Both the position numbers and the translations under genes were made by a program. Below, one piece after another: positions 1 through 8,507 of a stretch of DNA of 64,000 bases. The notes under the pieces are model-generated. The model saw only the letters and a program-made list of their open reading frames with translations, had not been told where the DNA came from and did no database searches. Numbering within the stretch: position 1 is the first letter of the stretch; each line of letters starts with the position of its first letter. Source of the stretch: Mesorhizobium plurifarium. Lineage in GTDB: Bacteria > Pseudomonadota > Alphaproteobacteria > Rhizobiales > Rhizobiaceae. The DNA is taken from positions 436,107-500,106 of the forward strand of contig CCNB01000043.1 in NCBI GenBank assembly GCA_000824785.1, in the 5' to 3' direction.

Positions 1-3
1 AAT

Positions 4-45
4 CCAGGCGGATATTCGTGGGACATCCCACGAATATCCGCCTGG
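4..45. repeat. perfect 20-bp inverted repeat at the window edge
   Basis: Positions 4-23 are the exact reverse complement of positions 26-45, with only CA between them. The right arm is part of the coding sequence of the following transporter gene. The left arm is therefore either a genuine hairpin over the start codon or a fold-back artefact of a contig end. The artefact reading is attractive because the repeat sits exactly at the first bases of the window. Confidence 0.9.
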
Positions 46-1202
46 CTCTCGGCCTCCTGGCAGCCGCCTTGATGGCGACCCATCTGTCGGGCGTGGCCCA
101 TGCCCAGAGCTCGCTCGGCATCGGCACCAATGACGGCATGGCGCCGACCACCACGGGTCCGTTCGCCCATATCCTGATGTGGATCAATCTCAGGCAGCAG
201 GAATTCTACCATTCGCTGGCCGCCGCCATGAAGGCGATGCGCCAGGACGGCAGCAAGCTGTGGCTGCTGATCGGCCTGTCCTTCGCCTACGGCATCTTCC
301 ACGCCGCCGGCCCCGGCCACGGCAAGGCGGTGATCTCGTCCTACATGGTCGCCAACGAAGTGGCGCTGCGGCGCGGCATCCTGCTCTCCTTCGTCTCGGC
401 GCTGCTGCAGGGCCTGACGGCGGTGGTCGTCATGATGCTTGCCTATTTCGTGCTGCGCGGCACCGCCATCTCGATGACCGACGCGGCCTGGTTCCTCGAA
501 ATCTCCAGCTTCGTGCTGGTGACGCTGTTCGGTGCCTGGCTTTTGTGGCGCAAGCTTGGTCCGTCGGTCCTGCGCCTGTTCGGCAGGACGCCCGCTTACA
601 GCCTGTCGGCTGCCCATGCGGGCCATTCGCATGCGGGACACGCGCATACCCATTCGCATGCAGGCCATTCCCACGCACATGCGCACGCCGCGCACTCCCT
701 GCACGTGCATGACGATCATGATCATCATGACCATTCGCATGCGCACGCCCACGATCATGGCGCGCATGACCATCACGCAACGCACGGCCACGCCCATCAC
801 GACCATGGCTCGGGCGAAGTCTGCGAGACCTGCGGCCATTCGCACGCGCCGGATCCGGCGATGCTGTCGGGCGACCGCTTCGACTGGAAGACAGCCTGGT
901 CGGCGGTGGCCGCCGTCGGCATCCGCCCCTGCTCCGGCGCGCTGATCGTGCTGAGCTTCGCGTTGCTCAACGGACTGTGGCTAGGCGGGTTGCTGTCGGT
1001 GCTGGCGATGTCGATCGGCACCGCGATCACCGTCTCGGCGCTGGCGACGATCGCCGTGACGGCCAAGAACTGGGCGGTCTACTTCGCCGGCGACGGACGC
1101 ATCGGCAACCGCATCCATTCGATCGTCGAGATCGGCGGCGCCGCCTTCATCTTCCTGGTCGGACTGCTGCTGCTGTCGGCCAGCCTGTCGGGCGGCGTCT
1201 GA
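18..1202 (+). CDS. nickel/cobalt exporter, NicO/RcnA family (5' end uncertain)
   Basis: Inner-membrane Ni2+/Co2+ transporter of the NicO (RcnA-like) family. A signal-like first hydrophobic segment ends near the AHAQS site, followed by the family motif HAAGPGHGK around residue 97 and several more membrane segments. A very histidine-rich loop spans about residues 200-280 and probably binds metal. The conserved second-half motif GIRPCSGA follows, and the C-terminus is complete. The GTG used here lies inside the perfect inverted repeat at the window edge, so the first residues may be wrong and the true start may lie upstream of the window. It converges on the DenD-like gene 6 bp away. A CDF exporter with its own histidine-rich ends lies 1.2 kb downstream on the other strand, so the area handles metals. 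RcnA-type exporters and NicO importers are hard to tell apart by sequence. Confidence 0.85.
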   Translation: MGHPTNIRLALGLLAAALMATHLSGVAHAQSSLGIGTNDGMAPTTTGPFAHILMWINLRQQEFYHSLAAAMKAMRQDGSKLWLLIGLSFAYGIFHAAGPGHGKAVISSYMVANEVALRRGILLSFVSALLQGLTAVVVMMLAYFVLRGTAISMTDAAWFLEISSFVLVTLFGAWLLWRKLGPSVLRLFGRTPAYSLSAAHAGHSHAGHAHTHSHAGHSHAHAHAAHSLHVHDDHDHHDHSHAHAHDHGAHDHHATHGHAHHDHGSGEVCETCGHSHAPDPAMLSGDRFDWKTAWSAVAAVGIRPCSGALIVLSFALLNGLWLGGLLSVLAMSIGTAITVSALATIAVTAKNWAVYFAGDGRIGNRIHSIVEIGGAAFIFLVGLLLLSASLSGGV

Positions 1203-1208
1203 ACTTTA

Positions 1209-2183
1209 TCAGGCGATCTTTCCGTCCAACTCGTCCTCGATATGGGCAAGGATGATCTCGTCGAAATTCTTCTCGGCGGCAAAGCCTAGTTCCCTCGCCC
1301 GCCTCGCCTCGAAGCGCGTCGGCCAGCCTTTGACGATCGCCCATATGGTCTCGTCGGGCTGCTCGCGGATCCGCCTCGCCACCTCGGCGCCGGCAATACG
1401 CTCCAGCGCCTCGATCTGCTCGCCGACGGTCACGGCGACGCCCGGCATCGTGAGGTTGCGGCGCGGACCGACCTTGTCGCCGTCGATTTCGGCCGCATGG
1501 ATGAGGAAATTCACCGCCGAGCGCGGGCTGGCATGGGTGTGCAGCACCGAGCGCGGCACCGGCAGGATCGCCTCCTGCCCGGCGAGCGGCTCGCGGATGA
1601 TGCCGGAGAAGAAGCCCGACGCCGCCTTGTTCGGCTTGCCGGGGCGCACGCAGATCGTCGGCAGGCGAATGCCGATGCCGTCGAAGAAGCCGCGCCGCGT
1701 GTAGTCGGCGAGCAGCGCTTCGCTCATCTGCTTCTGCGTGCCGTATGAGGTGAGCGGCGTCGGATGGAACTCGTCCGGGATGACGTCCGGGAACGGCGCG
1801 CCGAACACGGCGATCGACGAGGTGAAGACGAGGCGCGGCGCGAACGCCGCCAGCCGCACGGCGTCGAATAACGCGCGCGTGCCGTCGAGATTGACGCGGT
1901 AGCCCAGATCGAAATTGGCTTCCGCCTCGCCCGACACGATGCCCGCCAGGTGGAAGATCACGTCCGGACGCGGAGCCACGAGAGCCGCCATGGCGCCGGG
2001 CGCGGAAAGATCGCCGGTGTGAATCGAGACATCGACGCCGGCGAGCGCCGGCGCCTGCGGCGCCACGATGTCATGCAGGTCGAGCGCCGTTATCTTTTGC
2101 CCGCGCAGCATGCCGTCCTTGGCGAGCCGCGCGACAAGCTTGCGGCCGACCATGCCGGCCGCGCCCGTGATCAGAATTCTCAT
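1209..2183 (-). CDS. denD: NAD-dependent epimerase/dehydratase, D-erythronate dehydrogenase-like
   Basis: Extended short-chain dehydrogenase of 324 residues. The NAD-binding motif GAAGMVG lies at residues 7-13. The catalytic serine lies in TSSIAVFG and the YxxxK pair in YGTQK. Overall the sequence resembles DenD, which oxidises D-erythronate to 2-keto-D-erythronate in tetronate catabolism. The start chosen is the ATG preceded by GAAAGG, because the 14 upstream codons in frame look non-coding. It follows the small membrane-protein gene by 2 bp, so the two are probably cotranscribed. The usual partners of denD (a tetronate kinase and an aldolase-like OtnC) are absent nearby, so the substrate assignment is an inference from family resemblance only. 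Confidence 0.75.
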   Translation of the reverse strand: MRILITGAAGMVGRKLVARLAKDGMLRGQKITALDLHDIVAPQAPALAGVDVSIHTGDLSAPGAMAALVAPRPDVIFHLAGIVSGEAEANFDLGYRVNLDGTRALFDAVRLAAFAPRLVFTSSIAVFGAPFPDVIPDEFHPTPLTSYGTQKQMSEALLADYTRRGFFDGIGIRLPTICVRPGKPNKAASGFFSGIIREPLAGQEAILPVPRSVLHTHASPRSAVNFLIHAAEIDGDKVGPRRNLTMPGVAVTVGEQIEALERIAGAEVARRIREQPDETIWAIVKGWPTRFEARRARELGFAAEKNFDEIILAHIEDELDGKIA

Positions 2184-2185
2184 CT

Positions 2186-2392
2186 TCAGAGACCTTTCTT
2201 GCGCTGGCTGCGTCCGCGCAGCCACAGGACGACGAACAGCCCGACCATGAAGATCGCGGCGATGGCGGCCGCCAGCACCGTCGATACCTTGCCGGCGGCC
2301 AGCATGATGGCCGGCAGGAAATAGGCGGCGAGACCGAACAGCAGCAATATCACCGCTGCGGCGATCGCCGCGTTTTTTGTGTCACGGTCCAT
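2186..2392 (-). CDS. small two-helix membrane protein, hypothetical
   Basis: A 68-residue protein with two strongly hydrophobic segments (about residues 9-31 and 36-58) flanked by charged ends, MDRDTK at the start and RGRSQRKKG at the end. This predicts a hairpin in the inner membrane with both ends in the cytoplasm. I recognise no family. It sits between the CDF exporter (50 bp upstream) and the DenD-like gene (2 bp downstream) on the same strand, so an operon is likely. The hydrophobic pattern and tight spacing argue for a real gene. Confidence 0.7.
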   Translation of the reverse strand: MDRDTKNAAIAAAVILLLFGLAAYFLPAIMLAAGKVSTVLAAAIAAIFMVGLFVVLWLRGRSQRKKGL

Positions 2393-2442
2393 CAGCGGGC
2401 GGTCCTCATTTCGAGGCTGTTCGGTTTCATCGTCACGGCGGA

Positions 2443-3438
2443 TCAGTGATAATGCCGGCGATCGGCGGGCGCGCCATGCGCGTGATCGTGATCATGGTGA
2501 TGGTCATGCTCGTCATGGCTGTCGGCGCATTGTCCGAATTCGGGCTCGACCGTGGCATGCTCGATGCCGTGCTTGGTCGCAAGCCGCTTCTTGATGGCGC
2601 TCACCGCGATATGCGGATCGACGCCGTCGTTCAGGCAGGCATGCAGCGTCGCCATGTTGGAGGTCCCGTCGAGCGACCAGACATGCATGTGATGCACCTC
2701 GCGCACCCCCTTGACCGCGCTTTCGATGTCCTTGGCGATCACGTCGCGGTCGAGGCTTGCCGGCACGCCTTCGAGCAGGACATGGGCCGCCTCGCGCATC
2801 AGCGACCACGCCGTCGACAGGATCAGCAGCGACACCAGCACCGACAGGATCGGATCGATCGGCGTCCAGCCGGTTGCCAGGATGATGAGGGCTGCCGCGA
2901 TTGCCGCGGCCGAGCCGAGCAGGTCGCCCAGCACATGCAGGATGGCGCCCCGCATGTTGAGGCTCTCGCGGTCTCCGCCATGCAGCACGAGGAAGGAGGC
3001 GATGTTGACCAGCAGGCCTGCCACCGCCACCACCAGCATCGGCCCGCCCAGCACCGGCGCCGGGTGCATCAATCGCCCCCAGGCCTCGTAGACGATCCAG
3101 AGCGCGATGACGAAGATGGCGATGCCGTTGGTATAGGCGACCAGCGTCTTCACCCGGGCGAAGCCATAGGTGAGCCGGCCGGTGGCCGGACGCCCCGCCA
3201 GGTGGAAGGCATACCAGGCAAGGCCGAGCGCGATCGAATCGGCGAGCATATGGCCAGCATCCGCGAGCAGCGCCAGCGAGCCGGTGAGCAGGCCGCCGAG
3301 CGCCTCGGCGACCATGAAGCCGCCAGTCAGGCAGGCCGCGATCAGGACCCGCTTCTTGTCGGTCGAACCATGCACATGGCCGGCGCCATGGCTGTGACCG
3401 GCCGGGCCATGATCGTGCGAAGCGTGGTCATGCGCCAT
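2443..3438 (-). CDS. cation diffusion facilitator metal exporter (CzcD-like)
   Basis: Proton-driven exporter of divalent metals (Zn, Co, Cd type) of the CDF family, 331 residues. The N-terminus from MAHDHASHDHG is histidine-rich and so is the C-terminal tail, both likely metal-binding. The membrane region contains the signature LLADAGHMLADS (residues about 51-62), with the HxxxD metal site on helix 2, and the matching second site on helix 5. A soluble C-terminal domain carries VHHMHVWSLDG. The ATG at 3438 is chosen because the 75 upstream in-frame residues are arginine/serine-rich shadow sequence. Downstream on the same strand come a small membrane protein and the DenD-like gene. No metal-responsive regulator is adjacent. 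Confidence 0.92.
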   Translation of the reverse strand: MAHDHASHDHGPAGHSHGAGHVHGSTDKKRVLIAACLTGGFMVAEALGGLLTGSLALLADAGHMLADSIALGLAWYAFHLAGRPATGRLTYGFARVKTLVAYTNGIAIFVIALWIVYEAWGRLMHPAPVLGGPMLVVAVAGLLVNIASFLVLHGGDRESLNMRGAILHVLGDLLGSAAAIAAALIILATGWTPIDPILSVLVSLLILSTAWSLMREAAHVLLEGVPASLDRDVIAKDIESAVKGVREVHHMHVWSLDGTSNMATLHACLNDGVDPHIAVSAIKKRLATKHGIEHATVEPEFGQCADSHDEHDHHHDHDHAHGAPADRRHYH

Positions 3439-3496
3439 TGCCGAACTCCTGTCTGACCTTGCCCGGCAAGCGGTTCCCGCTTCCGGAGATCGTGGT

Positions 3497-4183
3497 CTAC
3501 GCACCGAAGTCGGCGCGAAAATCCTCAAGCCGCCGCTTCTGGCCGCCTTCGCTATCGAAATTCGCCGGATCGAGCCAGCCTTCATAGGCTTTGCGCAAGG
3601 CCGGCCACTCCTTGTCGATGATCGAATACCACGCCGTATCGCGGTTTTCACCCTTGACCACAAGGTGCTGGCGGAAGATGCCTTCGAACTTGAAGCCGAA
3701 GCGCTCGGCGGCGCGCTTGGAAGGCTCGTTGCGGTTGTTGCATTTCCACTCGTAGCGGCGGTAGCCGAGACCGTCGAAAAGATATTTCGCGAACAGGAAC
3801 TGCGCCTCGGTCGCTGCCGGCTTGCGCGAGATCAGCGGACCCCAATAGATGTTGCCGATTTCGCCGACGCCGTTGTTGGCATCGATGCGCATCAGCGTCT
3901 GGCGTCCGGCGATCTTGCCGCTCGCCTTGTCGATGACGGTGAAGAACAGCGGATCCTCGCTGGCTTCGGCCTTATCGAGCCAGGGCTGGAAGGCGGCGCG
4001 AGTTTCCGGCGGGTAGTCGGGCAGCCAGGCGAAACGTCCGCCGGCATCGGAAACCGAGGAGGCCTCGTAGAGGCCGTCGCCATGCTTTGCCGCGCTCAGC
4101 GGTTCCAGCCTGACGGTGCGCCCCTCGATCGCCTTGCGTTCCGGCCGCGGGCGCGGCTGCCATTTCTTCAGATCTTCCGACAC
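3497..4183 (-). CDS. GNAT family N-acetyltransferase (RimJ/RimL-like)
   Basis: Acetyltransferase of the GNAT superfamily with the RimJ/RimL-type arrangement: an N-terminal TVRLEPLSAAKHGDGLY strand-helix, a central acceptor region and the acetyl-CoA segment near RNEPSKRAAERFGFKFEG. The C-terminal part (YSIIDKEWPALRKAYEGWL) is typical of stand-alone members that act on small molecules or protein N-termini. I placed the start at the GTG at 4183 because GGAG lies six bases before it. An in-frame frame extends further but has no protein character. It is divergent from the aminotransferase gene, 82 bp apart. The substrate cannot be told from sequence. Confidence 0.85.
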   Translation of the reverse strand: MSEDLKKWQPRPRPERKAIEGRTVRLEPLSAAKHGDGLYEASSVSDAGGRFAWLPDYPPETRAAFQPWLDKAEASEDPLFFTVIDKASGKIAGRQTLMRIDANNGVGEIGNIYWGPLISRKPAATEAQFLFAKYLFDGLGYRRYEWKCNNRNEPSKRAAERFGFKFEGIFRQHLVVKGENRDTAWYSIIDKEWPALRKAYEGWLDPANFDSEGGQKRRLEDFRADFGA

Positions 4184-4265
4184 CGGCCACTCCAATCCGT
4201 TGACTTTTCCCAGCGGACGGTCACAAAAACGCTCGCTCACAGAAAGAACCACAGGGACGGGAAAA

Positions 4266-5450
4266 ATGCTCCACACGATCGCGGCCTTCGACCGGCTTGG
4301 CGAGGAAAACGCTTTCGCGGTGCTGGCGAGGGCCACCGCGCTTGCCCATCAGGGCCGCGACATCATCAACCTCGGCATCGGCCAGCCCGACTTCAAGACG
4401 CCGCAGCACATCGTCGAGGCGGCGATCAAGGCGCTGCGTGACGGCCACCACGGCTACACGCCGGCAAACGGCCTCTTGGCCACCCGCGAGGCTGTCGTGC
4501 GCCGCACGCTGACCACCACCGGCGTCGAGGTGTCGCCCGAGAATGTGATGATCCTGCCCGGCGGCAAGCCGACGATGTTCGCCGCGATCCTGATGTTCGG
4601 CGAGGCGGGCACCGAGATCCTCTACCCCGATCCCGGCTTTCCGATCTACCGCTCGATGATCGAGTTCACCGGCGCCACGCCGGTGCCGGTGCCGATCCGC
4701 GAGGAGAACGGCTTTGCCTTCTCGGCCGACGAGACACTGGCGCTGATCACGCCGAAGACCAGGCTGCTGATCCTCAACTCGCCCGCCAATCCGACCGGTG
4801 GCGTCACCCCGCGGGCCGAGATCGAGAAGCTGGTCAAGGGTTTGGAGAAGCACCCGCAGGTCGCCATCCTGTCGGACGAGATCTACGACGTCATGACCTA
4901 TGACGGCGAGACCCACTGCTCGCTGCTCAACTTCCCCGAGATCCGCGACAGGCTGATCGTGCTCAACGGATGGTCGAAGACCTGGGCGATGACCGGCTGG
5001 CGCATGGGCTGGTCGATCTGGCCGAACGGCGACAAGGGCGCCCATCTCTATGACAAGGTGCGCAAGCTGGCCGTCAATTGCTGGTCCTGTGTCAACGCGC
5101 CGAGCCAGTTCGCCGGCATCGCCGCGATCGACGGCCCGCAGGACGATGTCGAGAAAATGATGCGCGCCTTCGACAACCGCAGGAAGATCGTGGTCGAGGG
5201 GCTGAACGCGTTGCCCGGCATCTCCTGCATCACGCCGAAGGGCGCCTTCTACGCCTTCCCCAACGTCTCGAAGACGGGCTGGAAGGCCAAGAAGCTCGCC
5301 TCAGCGCTGCTGGAGGACGCCGGCGTGGCGCTGATCGGCGGGCCGGATTTCGGCGTTCTCGGCGAAGGCTATATCCGGCTTTCCTACGCCAATTCCGAGG
5401 AGAACATCCTGCGCGCGCTGGAACGGATCGAGGCGTTTTTGAAGAAGTGA
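4266..5450 (+). CDS. class I/II pyridoxal-phosphate aminotransferase
   Basis: PLP-dependent aminotransferase of fold type I (AspC/Aro family), 394 residues, the usual length. Visible landmarks are the substrate-binding INLGIGQPDF near residue 35, the conserved asparagine and proline in NSPANPTGG (about 171-179), the aspartate in SDEIYD (204) and the Schiff-base lysine K238 in WSKTWAMTGWRMG. The ATG follows a GGGA ribosome site. The amino donor and acceptor (aspartate, alanine, aromatic or other) cannot be fixed. It converges on an SDR gene across a palindromic intergenic element. Confidence 0.9.
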   Translation: MLHTIAAFDRLGEENAFAVLARATALAHQGRDIINLGIGQPDFKTPQHIVEAAIKALRDGHHGYTPANGLLATREAVVRRTLTTTGVEVSPENVMILPGGKPTMFAAILMFGEAGTEILYPDPGFPIYRSMIEFTGATPVPVPIREENGFAFSADETLALITPKTRLLILNSPANPTGGVTPRAEIEKLVKGLEKHPQVAILSDEIYDVMTYDGETHCSLLNFPEIRDRLIVLNGWSKTWAMTGWRMGWSIWPNGDKGAHLYDKVRKLAVNCWSCVNAPSQFAGIAAIDGPQDDVEKMMRAFDNRRKIVVEGLNALPGISCITPKGAFYAFPNVSKTGWKAKKLASALLEDAGVALIGGPDFGVLGEGYIRLSYANSEENILRALERIEAFLKK

Positions 5451-5452
5451 CC

Positions 5453-5562
5453 CCTCATCGGCCGATGCCGGCGATCTCCTCTCCCCTCGGGGAGAGGTCG
5501 GATTGCCCCGAATTGCCCTTCGCAATTCGGTTGGCAATCCGGGTGAGGGGGACCCTTCCTAC
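5453..5562. repeat. RIME-like palindromic intergenic element
   Basis: Between two convergent genes lies a long imperfect palindrome. CCCCTCA near the left edge pairs with GTGAGGGGG at the right, an inner hairpin is built from CTCTCCCC and GGGGAGAG, and another from CGAATTGCCC/TTCGCAATTCGG. The outline matches the rhizobial intergenic mosaic elements that surround CCCTCATCC and GGGGAGAGG cores. It could also terminate transcription from both sides. Confidence 0.65.
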
Positions 5563-6320
5563 CCGCGCCCGACAAAAGGCATTTTCGTCGCCATCACCGT
5601 CATGAACAGCACGTTGGCGTCGAGCGGCAGGCTAGCCATATGCAGCACCGCATCGGCGACGCGCTGCACGTCCATCACCGCTTCGGCGGCGATCGAGCCG
5701 TTGGCCTGCGGCACGCCGACGGTCATCGGCTGCGCCATCTCGGTCAGCGCGTTGCCGATGTCGATCTGCCCGCAGGCGATGTCGAAGGGCCGGCCGTCGA
5801 GCGCCAGCGTCCTGGTGAGCCCGGTGATCGCGTGCTTGGTCGCCGTATAGGGCGCTGAGCCCGGGCGCGGCGCATAGGCCGACACCGAGCCGTTGTTGAT
5901 GATGCGGCCTCCCATCGGCTTCTGCCGTCGCATGGCGCCGAAGGCCGCGCGGGCGCACAGGAACGAGCCGGTGAGGTTGACGCCGACGACATCGTTCCAG
6001 ACCTCGACCGGGATCTCGTCGATCAGCGTCGACTTGTAGCCCATGCCGGCATTGTTGAAGAGCAGGTCGACGCGGCCGAAAGCCTCCAGCACGGTCTCGA
6101 ACATGTCGTCCACCTGGTCGGCCTTGCTGATGTCGCAGGCGACGGCCAATGCCTTGGCTTGCGTCTTGCCTGCGTCGGCGATCGCCTCCTCCAACACCGC
6201 TTTGCGGCGGCCGCAGAACACCGTGTTCCAGCCTGCCTTGAGCAGCGCCGTGGCGACGCTCTTGCCGATGCCGGTGCCGGCGCCGGTCACGATGGCGGTC
6301 TTCTCTGCTATGGCTGTCAT
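5559..6320 (-). CDS. short-chain dehydrogenase/reductase
   Basis: Classical SDR oxidoreductase of 253 residues. The cofactor motif TGAGTGIG is near residue 13, NNAG near residue 90, and the catalytic serine and tyrosine-lysine pair sit in NNGSVSAYAP and YTATK. All catalytic residues are present. The start ATG follows a strong GGGAGGAGG. A basic residue pattern after the second strand (CGRRKA) favours NADP. The substrate is unknown. It is convergent with the aminotransferase, and a consensus CtrA-type box lies about 185 bp upstream of its start. Confidence 0.88.
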   Translation of the reverse strand: MTAIAEKTAIVTGAGTGIGKSVATALLKAGWNTVFCGRRKAVLEEAIADAGKTQAKALAVACDISKADQVDDMFETVLEAFGRVDLLFNNAGMGYKSTLIDEIPVEVWNDVVGVNLTGSFLCARAAFGAMRRQKPMGGRIINNGSVSAYAPRPGSAPYTATKHAITGLTRTLALDGRPFDIACGQIDIGNALTEMAQPMTVGVPQANGSIAAEAVMDVQRVADAVLHMASLPLDANVLFMTVMATKMPFVGRG

Positions 6321-6411
6321 CGCCCTCCTCCCGGTCTTGCTTGGAAAGACGTGGCATCGCAAATGCCGTGGATCATGGCAAGCCGCTATTGGCGACAAAC
6401 AAGAGGCCAAC

Positions 6412-6438
6412 AAAAAGGGCGGCCATTGGCGACCGCCC
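6412..6438 (-). terminator. intrinsic terminator after the DUF533 gene
   Basis: Read on the minus strand, a GGGCGG...CCGCCC hairpin is followed by five T residues. It lies about 120 bases past the stop codon of the DUF533 gene and ahead of the SDR start, so it separates the two transcripts. Confidence 0.7.
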
Positions 6439-6503
6439 CGATCTGAACCGCGCTTGGGAGGAGGAAAAGCCGGTCCGACTGATTAGAATGATGCGCTTGC
6501 TGG

Positions 6504-6520
6504 GTTAACGAGAAGTTAAC
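6504..6520. promoter_or_regulatory. consensus CtrA-type box
   Basis: GTTAAC is repeated with a five-base spacer, which gives TTAA-N7-TTAAC on both strands, the consensus for the alphaproteobacterial cell-cycle regulator CtrA. It lies between the stop of the DUF533 gene and the start of the SDR gene, so the SDR gene is the only gene in the right position for control, though the terminator between them and the distance of 184 bp make the link uncertain. Confidence 0.45.
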
Positions 6521-6559
6521 GGCCGCGCGATGTCCTGTCGCCTGCCGGCAACCCTTCCC

Positions 6560-7291
6560 TCACCAGGGCGAACTCGGCGCGCTGCCGGCCGGCACCTTTG
6601 CCGCCGAAACAGTCGCCTCGACATGGTCGACCAGCGCATCCGGCAGGCCGAGCCGGCCGGCGAGCAGGTCGAGATAGCCGCGCTCGGCGCGCGTATTTGG
6701 ATCAATGGTCAGGCGCGAGGCGGTGTAGAGCTCGAGCTTCTGCGCATCGGTCTTGGCGCCGGCGACCAGCGTGTCGAGATCGAGCGGGCTTTCGAGTTCG
6801 GCCAGCAGGAATTTTTCCGCTTCCGCGCCGATGCCGGCGAGCTTGAGCTTGTCGGCGATCTTCTTGCGCTCGTCGTCGTCGACATGGCCGTCGGCCTTGG
6901 CTGCCGAGATCATCGCCCTGACCAGCGTCAGCGTGAACTCGGCCTCGCCCTGCGGCGCCTGCGTGGGATCGAAAGCGGTATCGGCCGGCGGCGGGAGCAG
7001 TTCAGGCTCACCGGATGCGGGCGCCTGCGCCGGCTCCTTGCCGGCCTTGTAATTCTGGTAGGCCTTGTAGGCGAGGCCGCCGATCGCCGCCAGGCCGCCG
7101 AGCTTGATGGCAGCACCTGTCACCTGACGCCCGGTGCCGGTGCCGAGCAGCACGGCGGCAAGCGCGCCGGCGGCCAGCGGATTGTCCTTCGCCATCTGCG
7201 CCGCCTGCCCCGCCTTGTCGCGGACGGTCGAGCCCGTGCCGGGAATTTGCGAGCCGAGAAGGTCGTCGAGCAGCTTCTTGGGGTCGAGCAT
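6560..7291 (-). CDS. DUF533/TerB-like protein with membrane segment
   Basis: A 243-residue protein of the DUF533 family (YebE-like). The N-terminus (MLDPKKLLDDLLGS) is amphipathic. A glycine- and alanine-rich hydrophobic region (about 40-80) could span or enter the membrane, and an alanine/proline linker follows. The C-terminal TerB-like helical domain (about 115-235) carries the acidic motif AKADGHVDDDERKKI typical of this fold, which may bind a divalent metal. The ATG follows GGAGG. The biochemical role of the family is not known. TrhO lies 140 bp upstream on the same strand. Confidence 0.8.
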   Translation of the reverse strand: MLDPKKLLDDLLGSQIPGTGSTVRDKAGQAAQMAKDNPLAAGALAAVLLGTGTGRQVTGAAIKLGGLAAIGGLAYKAYQNYKAGKEPAQAPASGEPELLPPPADTAFDPTQAPQGEAEFTLTLVRAMISAAKADGHVDDDERKKIADKLKLAGIGAEAEKFLLAELESPLDLDTLVAGAKTDAQKLELYTASRLTIDPNTRAERGYLDLLAGRLGLPDALVDHVEATVSAAKVPAGSAPSSPW

Positions 7292-7431
7292 CAATGCCTC
7301 CAGAATTGGCCCGGCCAAATGCGCGCGGGCAAGGTTTCGGACCGGCAAGACGTAGGCCCCGCGCATTAACATTACAATGATGGAGGACATTACAATGACG
7401 GGGCCGCTTTTCGGTTGCGGGGCCGGCCGCT

Positions 7432-8361
7432 CTAATTGCCTATATGGCGCTTGCCGCCGCGCGCTTGCGCAAGTTCGACCTGACGATGGCGTTCGGCATA
7501 GCGCTCGCGGTCGGCATCGGACCGTGTTTCGAAGCAATGCGGGCATGAAACGCCGATCGCATATTTCGGCGACAATCTGTCCTCGACCGTCAGCGGGTGG
7601 CGGCAGGCGCGGCAGAGCTCCGCCTCGCCCTCGGTCAGCCCATGCGAGACGGACACCCGCTCGTCGAAGACGAAACATTCGCCTTGCCAGAGGCTGTCTT
7701 CGGCCGGCACGTCCTCCAGATATTTCAGGATGCCACCCTTGAGATGGAAGACATTTTTGAGGCCGAGCGACTTCACATAGGCCGTCGCCTTCTCGCAGCG
7801 AATGCCGCCGGTGCAGAACATCGCCACCTTGCGGCCTTCAAGCTCCTCGCGGTGCTCTTCGACCCAGGCCGGGAACTCGCGGAAGCTACTGGTCCTGGGA
7901 TCGATCGCGCCCCTGAAAGTGCCGAGCGAGACTTCATAGGCGTTGCGCGTGTCGACGACGACGGTGTCGGCATCCGAGATCAGCGCATTCCAGTCGGCCG
8001 GCGCGACATAGGTGCCGGCGCTGGTCGCCGGGTCGATGTCCTCGACGCCCATGGTGACGATCTCGCGTTTCAGCCGCACCTTCATGCGGTGGAACGGCAT
8101 CTCGGTGGCGCCGCTGTATTTGACTTCCAGCCCGGCAAGACCTTCGATGGCCTGCAGATGGTCCACGAGCGCGGCAATCGCTTCCTCGCTGCCGGCGACG
8201 GTGCCGTTGATGCCTTCATGCGCCAGAAGCAGCGTGCCCTTGATGCCGCGCCCGCAACAGAAGGCGGCGAGCGGCGCGCGCATCGCCTCGTATCCGTCGA
8301 GCCGGGCAAATTTATAGAGCGCGGCGACACGGACGGGCTGAATTTCCTTGGCTATTGTCAT
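7432..8361 (-). CDS. trhO: tRNA uridine(34) hydroxylase TrhO
   Basis: Rhodanese-domain tRNA hydroxylase (YceA/TrhO) of 309 residues, which makes 5-hydroxyuridine at the wobble position of certain tRNAs. An N-terminal ferredoxin-like domain (KGTLLLAHEGINGT around 41-54) precedes the rhodanese domain (VVDTRN near 135), whose active loop is CTGGIRC with the catalytic cysteine at 183. The C-terminus has a cysteine pair CRAC and a second pair CPHC that may bind zinc. Start, length and motifs fit the family well. It is divergent from eda. Confidence 0.93.
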   Translation of the reverse strand: MTIAKEIQPVRVAALYKFARLDGYEAMRAPLAAFCCGRGIKGTLLLAHEGINGTVAGSEEAIAALVDHLQAIEGLAGLEVKYSGATEMPFHRMKVRLKREIVTMGVEDIDPATSAGTYVAPADWNALISDADTVVVDTRNAYEVSLGTFRGAIDPRTSSFREFPAWVEEHREELEGRKVAMFCTGGIRCEKATAYVKSLGLKNVFHLKGGILKYLEDVPAEDSLWQGECFVFDERVSVSHGLTEGEAELCRACRHPLTVEDRLSPKYAIGVSCPHCFETRSDADRERYAERHRQVELAQARGGKRHIGN

Positions 8362-8507
8362 GGCTATGCCACTAGACCGTGGTGAAAGCCGTTTCAAGGC
8401 AAAGCAGGAAGGGCGGTCAGGTGCGCGGCATCGCGACACGCCGAGCTTCGTGGACTTGGATCAACCCTTCTGCTAATCGGTTTAAAATGATCGAAATGGA
8501 GACCAGT

